Positions 1 to 5,956 of a stretch of DNA of 49,958 nucleotides are shown piece after piece (position 1 is the stretch's first letter; each line of letters starts with the position of its first letter). The position numbers and the translations under genes are program-made. Origin of the DNA: CAZYMF01 sp964648215. GTDB taxonomy: Bacteria > Desulfobacterota > Binatia > HRBIN30 > JACQVA1. Where the stretch lies: positions 1 to 49,958 of the forward strand of contig CAZYMF010000010.1 of NCBI GenBank assembly GCA_964648215.1, read 5' to 3'. The notes under the pieces were generated by a model. The model was not told the DNA's origin and searched no databases. It saw only the letters and a list, made by a program, of their open reading frames with translations.

Positions 1-772
1 CGAGGATCATGGCGCCGATGTTCTCGGCGGCGGTGGACTCGAACAGGTCGGCGCCGCGGCCGGCACAGTCGCCGACGTTGTCGCCCACCAGGTCGGCGAT
101 GACGGCGGGGTTGCGCGGATCGTCCTCGGGGATGCCCGCTTCGACCTTGCCGACGAGGTCGGCGCCGACGTCGGCGGCCTTGGTGTAGATGCCGCCGCCG
201 AGCTGGGCGAAGAGGGCGACGAAGGAGGCGCCGAAGCCGTAGCCGACGATGATGAAGGGGATCTTCTGCGGCTGGTAGCCCAGCATGTCGAGTACCGTGT
301 ACAGCCCGCCGACGCCGAGCAGGCTCATGGCGACCACGAACAGGCCCGAGACCGCCCCGCCGCGCAGGGCGATCTGCAGGGCTTCGTTGAGGCTGCTGCG
401 CGCCGCGGACGCCGTGCGGATGTTGCTGCGGATCGACACCCACATGCCGACGTAGCCGGCGATCACCGAGCAGAGGGCACCGAAGACGAAGGACAGCGTC
501 GTCCACGTCGCCATCAGCTCGGGTCCGACCGGATCGGTCGGGTTCGGCGTGCGCACGTAGGCGTAGAGTACGAAGATCGCCACCGCCACCACCACGGCGA
601 ACATCGCAATGGTTCGATTCTGGCGCGACAGAAACGCCTCGGCGCCCTCGCGGATGGCGTTCGAGATGTCCTGCATGGCGGGCGTGCCGGTGTCCTTCGA
701 CAAGACCAGGCGGGCGAGATAGCCGGCAAAGGCCAAGGACAGGATGCTGATGATTAGAACCAGCGCGATCAT
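1..772 (-). CDS. hppA: Membrane-bound pyrophosphatase (proton or sodium pump), N-terminal part
   Basis: The protein couples pyrophosphate hydrolysis to H+ or Na+ transport across the inner membrane. About 257 residues are present and the frame runs off the left edge. The ATG at 772 begins MIALVLIISILSL and has AGAGGGAGG 10-20 bases upstream. Visible family landmarks are an N-terminal membrane helix, a REGAEAFL segment near residue 46, GYGFGASFVALFAQLGGG followed by IYTKAADVGADLVGK, and the acidic substrate loop PEDDPRNPAVIADLVGDNVG with the CAGRGADLFES helix. These are the signature regions of H+-PPases. The residue that separates K+-dependent from K+-independent types, and the ion-selectivity residues, lie outside the window, so the subclass is open. 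It is transcribed away from the rest of the window. Confidence 0.95.
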   Translation of the reverse strand, partial: MIALVLIISILSLAFAGYLARLVLSKDTGTPAMQDISNAIREGAEAFLSRQNRTIAMFAVVVAVAIFVLYAYVRTPNPTDPVGPELMATWTTLSFVFGALCSVIAGYVGMWVSIRSNIRTASAARSSLNEALQIALRGGAVSGLFVVAMSLLGVGGLYTVLDMLGYQPQKIPFIIVGYGFGASFVALFAQLGGGIYTKAADVGADLVGKVEAGIPEDDPRNPAVIADLVGDNVGDCAGRGADLFESTAAENIGAMIL

Positions 773-1375
773 GGTCGAAGTAGCCTCCCTCTGTTTGTGC
801 TTGCTGAGCTGGTTGAGGACCTGCGCGGGGGCAAACGACCGGCACCGGGCGCAGAGAACGGCTGGTCGCACGCCTCCGCTGCCGGAACCCGGCGGTAGTG
901 CACCCTGTGACTTCTCCCGCGTTTCGCTCGCCGATCAGATCAATCGGTCTCTCGCGGCATCGAGAGCCCTGCTTTGCTGAGCGGTCTGCGCCTGACGAAT
1001 GCTACCACTCCTCCACCCGGGTGAGCCGCTTCAGCGTTCTGTGCGGGGCCCCTTTTGCCTTCCCACCGACCGTAGCGGTCCACCCTGGCGACACCCTTGG
1101 AAAATGTTGGACGTAACGCCCGTACATGCCAAAAAGCGAGACGGAACTCAATCGCTTCGATGCCACGCTTGCGGGCCGAAAGTGGAGCAATCTTGCCTCG
1201 CTGGGCGAGGTCGGGTCCTCGCCCCGGCCGCCGCCAGGGCGTCGAAGTTTAGCAGAACGAGCGGCCGGTTGGCCGCGCCCGTTGCCGGGAGGCTACTTGC
1301 GGCCCTGCACATTTTGTGTAAATAACGACAACTAATCGGAGTCCACGCCACGTTGGCGGGAAGGAGGCTAGTGCG
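773..1375. other. Intergenic region between hppA and the small lipoprotein gene
   Basis: About 600 bases lie between two divergent genes. Short frames exist on both strands, but none shows a ribosome site, protein-like composition or a recognisable family. I see no RNA gene. The only support for function is at the right end, where TTGCGG (1297-1302), a 16-base spacer and an A/T island TAAATA (1319-1324) could form the promoter of the gene at 1376. The hppA promoter must lie at the left end but I cannot place it. Confidence 0.5.
1297..1324 (+). promoter_or_regulatory. Putative sigma-70 promoter of the alanine-zipper lipoprotein gene
   Basis: TTGCGG at 1297-1302 and TAAATA at 1319-1324 are separated by 16 bases, with TGTG just before the -10. 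The A/T-rich patch stands out from its GC-rich surroundings. It would leave a leader of about 45 bases containing the strong GGAAGGAGG ribosome site. The -35 box is a weak match, so this is a tentative call. Confidence 0.4.
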
Positions 1376-1639
1376 ATGCGGATTGGAACAGGTTCCAGAG
1401 TTGCGGCTGCGATGCTCGGCTCGGTGCTGCTCGCGGCGGTGACGGTGGGTTGCGCGGAAAAGAAGCCGGCACAGATCGATCCGGCCCAGATGGCCCGGAT
1501 CGAGTCGGCCGCCAACAAGGCCGAAGCGGCCGCCAACAAGGCCGAGGCGGCTGCCAAGAGCGCCGCGGAAGCGGCTCAGCGCGCGGAAGCTGCGGCTTCC
1601 AAGGCTGAGGCGATCTTCGCGAAGAAGATCCGGAAGTAG
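1376..1639 (+). CDS. Small alanine-zipper (Lpp/OprI-like) lipoprotein
   Basis: An 87-residue secreted protein. The N-terminus has a basic start, a hydrophobic stretch and the lipobox-like segment AVTVGC, with Cys near residue 27 predicted to be lipidated. Residues 35-80 are an alanine-rich heptad pattern with repeated AANKAEAAA and AAxxAEAAASKAEA units, expected to form a trimeric coiled coil as in Lpp and OprI. The chain ends KKIRK. Lpp and OprI also end in a basic tail whose last Lys is joined to peptidoglycan by L,D-transpeptidases, so an outer-membrane to cell-wall tether is the natural inference. GGAAGGAGG precedes the ATG by about 8 bases. The gene is followed by a perfect hairpin and so is probably monocistronic. 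Homology to Lpp by descent is not shown; alanine zippers can arise independently. Confidence 0.8.
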   Translation: MRIGTGSRVAAAMLGSVLLAAVTVGCAEKKPAQIDPAQMARIESAANKAEAAANKAEAAAKSAAEAAQRAEAAASKAEAIFAKKIRK

Positions 1640-1660
1640 TTTTTTCGTCCCGGCAACGGC

Positions 1661-1690
1661 ACAGAGGCGATCCACTCGGATCGCCTCTGT
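1661..1690 (+). terminator. Intrinsic-terminator-like hairpin after the lipoprotein gene
   Basis: ACAGAGGCGATCC (1661-1673) and GGATCGCCTCTGT (1678-1690) form a perfect 13-bp stem with a 4-base loop, 21 bases after the stop codon. The downstream tract TGCTTTGT is only partly T-rich, and a run of Ts lies upstream at 1640-1645. The hairpin could act for either strand, since the convergent dehydrogenase gene ends at 1753. Confidence 0.75.
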
Positions 1691-1752
1691 TGCTTTGTGG
1701 ATGCCGAAACCTCGCTGGCCCGGCTCGCACCCGGGGCAGGGGGGTGTCACCT

Positions 1753-2781
1753 TCAGCGTGCGAACTCGACGAGGGTCTTGATCGCCGAGCGGTCCTGCGC
1801 CGCCACGCGGTACGCTTCCGCCGCGGCCGCCAGGCCAAAGCGGTGGGTCACCACGTGCCGCGCGCGAACGACGCCGTCGGTGATCAGCTGCAACGCTTCC
1901 CGGGTCTCGAGCGGCCCGCACGAATAGCTCGGCACCAGGCGCAGCTCGCGAAAGTAGAAGTCGAAGGTCGAGAGTGACAGCCGTGCCTCCGGCTCCGTGC
2001 CCATGAACTGAACCACCGTGCCGCCGCGCGCGGCGCAGGAGAGGCCGAGCTCGATCGCCTCGACGGTGGCCGGGCCGGCGACGACGATCTCCGCTCCCTC
2101 GCCGCCGGTGGCGCCGAGGACCTGCTCGCGCAGGTTGCCGTCGCGGGCGTCGATCACCACGTCCGCCCCCAACGACTGCGCGTGAGCGCAGCGGCTCGGG
2201 ATCAGGTCCGTTGCCAGGATCTGGCGGGCGCCGAGATGTCGCGCCAGCAACACGTGCAGCTGCCCCATCACCCCCAGGCCGATGACGAGTACCGACGCGC
2301 CGGCGACTTCTCCGGCCCGTCGTAGCGACTTGACCACACAGGCCAGGGGTTCGACCAGGGCGCCGTCATCGTCGCCGATGCCGGCGGGGAGCTCGAGAGT
2401 GTCGACGGTCAGGTTGATCTCGGGGACCAGAAAGTACTCCGCCATGCCGCCGGGCACGATGTGGCTGCCGCGCCAGGTGTCGCACTGGACGAACTCGCCG
2501 CGGCGGCAGGCGCGACAGCGCAGGCAAGGGGCGTGATGGTGCACGAACACCCGCTGTCCCGGCCGCCATTGGCTGACCTCGGCGCCGACGTCGACGATTT
2601 CGCCGGTCGGCTCGTGGCCGAACACCAACGGGGCCTTCTTGCGAATGTACCAGGGGACGACGTCGCCGGAGCAGATGCCGCAAACGCGCGTTCGCACCAG
2701 GGCGTCGCGCGGCCCGACCGCCGGAACCGGGTTCTCCTCGATGCGGACGTCGAGGTAATCGTAGATGCGGGCGACCTTCAC
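1753..2781 (-). CDS. Zinc-dependent medium-chain alcohol/polyol dehydrogenase
   Basis: A 342-residue NAD(P)-dependent dehydrogenase of the zinc MDR family. CGICSGD (Cys near 34) and GHE (about 55-57) supply catalytic zinc ligands. The cluster CLRCRACRRGEFVQC near 85-100 is the four-Cys structural zinc loop. VIGLGVMGQLHVLLA near 166 is the Rossmann nucleotide motif. The substrate cannot be read from sequence; sorbitol, threonine and alcohol dehydrogenases share this architecture. The start is a GTG at 2781 with no good ribosome site, because a palindromic repeat begins only 9 bases upstream. A second zinc dehydrogenase precedes it on the same strand, so the pair was probably one operon before the repeat arrived. 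Confidence 0.9.
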   Translation of the reverse strand: MKVARIYDYLDVRIEENPVPAVGPRDALVRTRVCGICSGDVVPWYIRKKAPLVFGHEPTGEIVDVGAEVSQWRPGQRVFVHHHAPCLRCRACRRGEFVQCDTWRGSHIVPGGMAEYFLVPEINLTVDTLELPAGIGDDDGALVEPLACVVKSLRRAGEVAGASVLVIGLGVMGQLHVLLARHLGARQILATDLIPSRCAHAQSLGADVVIDARDGNLREQVLGATGGEGAEIVVAGPATVEAIELGLSCAARGGTVVQFMGTEPEARLSLSTFDFYFRELRLVPSYSCGPLETREALQLITDGVVRARHVVTHRFGLAAAAEAYRVAAQDRSAIKTLVEFAR

Positions 2782-2789
2782 GACCTAAC

Positions 2790-2918
2790 AGCCCGTTGAA
2801 GAACCCCACCCCATGCTTCGACACGCTCAGCATGAGCGGAACCCCACCCTGATTTCAAGGGACTTGTTCCGCTCACCCTGAGCTCGTCGAAGGGTGTTTT
2901 CGCGCTTTTCAACGGGCT
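2790..2918. repeat. Nested palindromic intergenic repeat (MITE/REP-like)
   Basis: The ends AGCCCGTTGAA (2790-2800) and TTCAACGGGCT (2908-2918) are perfect 11-bp inverted repeats. Inside, 2816-2840 (CTTCGACACGCTCAG and on) and 2868-2892 (ending GAGCTCGTCGAAG) are inverted copies matching at 21 of 25 positions. It fills nearly all of the 143-base gap between two same-strand dehydrogenase genes and has no coding capacity. The CTTCGAC-GCTCAG core resembles a repeat seen in many proteobacterial genomes, a recollection I could not check. It probably folds in RNA between the two coding regions. Confidence 0.8.
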
Positions 2919-2924
2919 CCTAGA

Positions 2925-4001
2925 CTAGGGGATCACCGCGTACTTGACCCCGTCACCGCGCTGATGGCGGGTCAGCGCCTCGGCCAGCTGCGCCAGCGGC
3001 AGCTCGCCGCTGATCAGCGACCCGGTGCGGAGCTTGCCGCCGGCGAGCCAGTCGTGGGCCGCGCGCACCGCGCGCGGGGTGAAGTGGAAGGGACTGACGA
3101 TGGTGAGCTGGTCGTAGTGCAGGCGCTGGGTATCGAGCCGGACCACCGTGCCGGCGGGACAACCGCCGAAGAGCACGACGGCGCCGCCGTGGCGCGCGAG
3201 AGCGGGAGCGGCTTCCCACACCTCGACCTGGCCGGTGCACTCGATGACGATGTCGGCGCCGCGTCCCCTGGTCAGGTCGAGCAGCGCCGCGCGCGCCGTC
3301 AGCGGCGGCTCGGTCAACACCACCGACGCGCCGGCCGCGTGGGCGAACGAAGCCCGCCGCGCGTTGCGGCCGAGCACGATGATCTGCTCGACACCCATCG
3401 CCTGTAGCAACAGCGCGTGCAGCAGGCTGATCGCCCCGGCGCCGATCAACACCACCGTGTCGTCGGCGCGTACCGGGATCTGCTGCAGCCCGTGTACGAC
3501 GCACGACAGGGGCTCCAACAGGGCGGCCTCGGAGAACGACAACCGCCCCGGTTTCGGGAAGAGGTTGGCGGCGACGATTCGCGATGGCAGCTTCACATAC
3601 TCGGAGAACCCGCCGAGCACGTATTGATCCATCAACGTGGTGCACAGATTCTCTTGCGCCCGCTCGCAGTAGTAACAGGTGCCACAGGGCGCGGTCGGCA
3701 CCGCCATCACCGCGTCGCCCTCGCGGAATCCGCTCACCCCGGGCCCGACCTCGGCCAGCTCGCCGGAGAACTCGTGACCGAAGAGGGTGGGCATGGGGAA
3801 CTTCGGGTGGCCGCGCAGAAAGGTCTTGATGTCGGTGCCGCAGGTCAGCGCCGCGCGGACGCGCAGAACCACCTCGCCGGCGCCCGCGCGCGGCCGCGCC
3901 AGCGTGCGCAGCTCCAGCTGCCCCGGCTGCACCAGGACGTGCGCCTGCATCAGGGCGCGGGCCGGGGCCGCGTCGGGCGATGCCGAATCGCGAGGCTGCA
4001 T
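2925..4001 (-). CDS. Zinc-dependent medium-chain dehydrogenase, second of a pair
   Basis: A 358-residue zinc MDR dehydrogenase. LTCGTDIKTF (Cys near 54) and FGHEFSGE hold the catalytic zinc ligands, and CGTCYYCERAQENLC near residue 107 is the structural zinc loop. VVLIGAGAISLLHALLL near 184 binds the nucleotide, and GADIVIECTGQ follows. The ATG at 4001 gives a polar N-terminal extension; Met18 (MQAHVLVQPG) fits the usual family start better, so the true start may be 3950. It is the promoter-proximal member of the pair with the gene ending at 1753 and diverges from tatA. The two are not close copies and may act on different steps of one alcohol or sugar pathway. Confidence 0.88.
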   Translation of the reverse strand: MQPRDSASPDAAPARALMQAHVLVQPGQLELRTLARPRAGAGEVVLRVRAALTCGTDIKTFLRGHPKFPMPTLFGHEFSGELAEVGPGVSGFREGDAVMAVPTAPCGTCYYCERAQENLCTTLMDQYVLGGFSEYVKLPSRIVAANLFPKPGRLSFSEAALLEPLSCVVHGLQQIPVRADDTVVLIGAGAISLLHALLLQAMGVEQIIVLGRNARRASFAHAAGASVVLTEPPLTARAALLDLTRGRGADIVIECTGQVEVWEAAPALARHGGAVVLFGGCPAGTVVRLDTQRLHYDQLTIVSPFHFTPRAVRAAHDWLAGGKLRTGSLISGELPLAQLAEALTRHQRGDGVKYAVIP

Positions 4002-4095
4002 GGCGTTTATGCCGTACCCGCGCTCTGTGACCTTGTCAAGAAAGATGCCCGGTTGGGCTTCTTGTGCCCGGGCGATCGGGTCGACTTCAAATTGG

Positions 4096-4139
4096 TCGCA
4101 CAGGCTCGCGGGGAATGCTACGATAGGCTGAATTGGAGG
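4096..4139 (+). promoter_or_regulatory. tatA -10 box and ribosome binding site
   Basis: TACGAT at 4119-4124 is a good -10 element. The -35 region (TCGCAC at 4096-4101, 17-base spacer) is weak. GGAGG at 4135-4139 sits 9 bases before the tatA ATG. The transcript would have a leader of about 20 bases. Confidence 0.45.
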
Positions 4140-4148
4140 TTTCTCTCT

Positions 4149-4346
4149 ATGTTCGGTATCGGCGTTCCGGAGCTTCTGGTCATCTTGGTCGTCGCCCTAT
4201 TGGTGTTCGGTCCGGGCCGGCTCCCCGAGGTGGGCAGCGCGCTCGGCAAGGGCATCCGTGACTTCAAGCGCTCCTTCGAGGGAAAGGACGAAATCGAGGA
4301 GCAGAAGAAGGTGGATGCGTCGGAGAACGAGGGTCACTCGTCCTGA
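4149..4346 (+). CDS. tatA: Twin-arginine translocase subunit TatA/TatE
   Basis: A 65-residue protein with an N-terminal membrane helix (GIGVPELLVILVVALLVFG), the FGPGRLPEVGSALGKGIRDF hinge and amphipathic helix, and a charged, disordered tail. This is the TatA/B pattern. The short tail and the FGP-LPE hinge favour TatA over TatB. It forms the pore ring of the Tat pathway, which exports folded proteins with an RR signal. No tatB or tatC is next to it; solitary tatA genes are common. GGAGG precedes the ATG by 9 bases. A longer reading frame extends upstream but has no support. Confidence 0.95.
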   Translation: MFGIGVPELLVILVVALLVFGPGRLPEVGSALGKGIRDFKRSFEGKDEIEEQKKVDASENEGHSS

Positions 4347-4375
4347 GGGGCGAGGTTCGCTTCCTCCGCTCGAAC

Positions 4376-5269
4376 GTGGGACGTCATGAGCGAAAGCCCG
4401 CCAACCCGGCGGACCTCGTCGTTCGCGCTCGACTGCGCGAGCCGATTCACTTCCCTGACCTGAGCGAGCGACGTGCGCTCAAGCTCTCCGCCGTCGTCCA
4501 CTACGCGGCGCGCGCTCACTTCGGGCTCTGGCACCGGCGGGTCGGCGGGCCGGATTTTCAGGACCTGAGCGGTATCTTCACCCCGCTGTACCTCGTCGAG
4601 GTCGAGGTCACCGACGTGCCGCTCGATCCGATGACGGGGCTCCTCGTGCGCGGGGAGACGTCCCTGGCGCGAACGCTGAGCGCCGCGGGCGAGGTGGATC
4701 ACCTGGTGCGCGAGGGGCACTACCGCGTGCTGGCGCCGGTGCGGGATTCGGCCGGCGTGCCGGTGGCCAGCGCCAGGCTGATCAACGTGTTCACCCGCTA
4801 CGATCCGGATCCGTCCCGCCGCCGGGTCACTACCTTGCCGCCCTCTCTGGGCCTGGGCGAGAGCCCGTCGCGGGTGGTCGCGCTGCCGGCGATGGACAAC
4901 CTCGTCCCCAACGAACGAAGCCCCGATTTCTCGGCCCCCGCGGCGCGCGTGTGGCACTACGGTCAGACCGATGCCAACCGGCACGTCAACGGGATGGAGT
5001 ATCTGCGGGTGATGGAGGGCTACGTTGCCGACGTACTGCAGGGGACCGGCCTGGACCTCCGTCGTCTCTTCTTCGCGCGCGCCCGCATCCTCTACCGCAA
5101 GCCCTGCTTTCGCGGCGAGGGATACCGCCAGGTGGCCTGGTTCCGCGGGGAATCGCCGCTCGTCGTCACCGGGGCCTTCTACAAGGAGGGGGATCGGCAG
5201 GCAGCGCCCCCGGCCGTGGTGGTGGAACTGACCCTGTCGCAGCATGAAGAGGCCGACCAGGGTGGTTGA
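4376..5269 (+). CDS. Double-hotdog acyl-ACP thioesterase-like protein
   Basis: A 297-residue protein resembling bacterial acyl-ACP thioesterases (FatA type), which have two hotdog domains. The second domain contains YGQTDANRHVNGMEYLRVM at about residues 198-216; the TDxNxHVN-x2-Y pattern is the hotdog motif that carries catalytic Asn and His in FatA/4HBT enzymes. The N-terminal half (KLSAVVHYAARAHFGLWHRR) looks like the first hotdog helix. A thioesterase releasing fatty acid from ACP or CoA is the likely role, but a binding protein or polyketide-type thioesterase is possible. The GTG start at 4376 is chosen because the nearby ATG at 4386 is out of frame. The ribosome site is weak and the start is uncertain. 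It begins 29 bases after tatA. Confidence 0.72.
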   Translation: MGRHERKPANPADLVVRARLREPIHFPDLSERRALKLSAVVHYAARAHFGLWHRRVGGPDFQDLSGIFTPLYLVEVEVTDVPLDPMTGLLVRGETSLARTLSAAGEVDHLVREGHYRVLAPVRDSAGVPVASARLINVFTRYDPDPSRRRVTTLPPSLGLGESPSRVVALPAMDNLVPNERSPDFSAPAARVWHYGQTDANRHVNGMEYLRVMEGYVADVLQGTGLDLRRLFFARARILYRKPCFRGEGYRQVAWFRGESPLVVTGAFYKEGDRQAAPPAVVVELTLSQHEEADQGG

Positions 5270-5291
5270 CGCCAGGAAGCGTTCGCTGAAA

Positions 5292-5391
5292 CGGAGAACC
5301 GGGAACCGAGAACCGGGAATGGAGAACCTGTGGGCGGAAGAGATCGATTCGGCCCGTTCTCCGTTCCGAATTCCCGGTTCCAGGTCCTCCA
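5292..5391. repeat. Imperfect inverted repeat, purine-rich arms
   Basis: 5292-5327 and 5356-5391 are inverted copies matching at about 28 of 36 positions, built of repeated GGAGAACCGGGAACC-like units. They could fold into a long hairpin between the thioesterase-like gene and the EVE gene. The left arm also contains direct repeats of its own. It is non-coding. It looks like a member of a dispersed intergenic repeat family and may also end transcription, although no T-tract follows. Confidence 0.6.
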
Positions 5392-5495
5392 TTCTCTAAG
5401 GCCGTCTCCGCGTCCGAGCGTGCCGAGGGCAACGGCGGAGATTGACGGTTGCGGCGCAGCCTGGTTAGCTCTCGGCGCGGACGGAGACGAGATGC

Positions 5496-5906
5496 ATGGC
5501 TGAATGCTGGTTGTTCAAGACCGAACCTTCGGCCTACTCGTTCGCGCACCTGGTGCGCGACAAGCGCACGGTGTGGGACGGGGTCAAGAACCCGATGGCG
5601 CTGAAATACCTGCGTCAGGTCCGCGGGGGCGACACGGTGTTGATCTACCACACCGGCGACGAGAAGGCGGTCGTCGGCATCGGCAAGGCCCTCGGTGACG
5701 CCTATGCCGATCCCCGGGGCAAGGACGAAAGGCTGGCCGTCGTCGACGTGGCTCCGGTGGCCGCGCTGCCGCGCCCGGTCACCCTGGCGGAGATCAAGAA
5801 GAATCCGACCTTCCGGGAGTGGCAGCTGGTCCGTCTGCCGCGGCTGTCGGTCATGCCCGTGAGCCGCGAGCAGCGTGCGGCCGTGGAGCGCCTCGCGGGC
5901 GACTGA
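5496..5906 (+). CDS. EVE-domain protein
   Basis: A 136-residue single-domain EVE protein (PUA-like fold, thymocyte nuclear protein 1 family). WLFKTEPSAYSF at residues 5-16 and TVWDGVKNPMALKYLR at about 27-42 are the diagnostic segments; the canonical second motif is WDGVRN. GDTVLIYHTGDEKAVVG follows, then a C-terminal REWQLVRLPRLSVMPVS. EVE domains bind modified bases (such as 5-methylcytosine derivatives) in DNA or RNA, but the target here is unknown. The ATG at 5496 has GGAG 9 bases upstream. The next gene begins 50 bases downstream, so it may be the first gene of that operon, though no functional link is evident. Confidence 0.9.
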   Translation: MAECWLFKTEPSAYSFAHLVRDKRTVWDGVKNPMALKYLRQVRGGDTVLIYHTGDEKAVVGIGKALGDAYADPRGKDERLAVVDVAPVAALPRPVTLAEIKKNPTFREWQLVRLPRLSVMPVSREQRAAVERLAGD

Positions 5907-5956
5907 GGTCGTTCGATGGCCTCCCCCCTCGAGCTTCTCCCGGAGCTGGACCTCGG

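Noticed and set aside
773..1375. Small ORFs on both strands in the hppA upstream region
   Set aside because: Basic, low-complexity translations, no ribosome sites and mutual overlap in several frames indicate chance open frames in GC-rich DNA.
2790..2918. Insertion sequence or transposase remnant
   Set aside because: It is too short, without coding capacity or target duplication that I can see. Called a palindromic repeat instead.
3417..4346. 309-codon frame containing tatA
   Set aside because: Only the last 65 codons have family features and a ribosome site. The first part is antisense to a zinc dehydrogenase.
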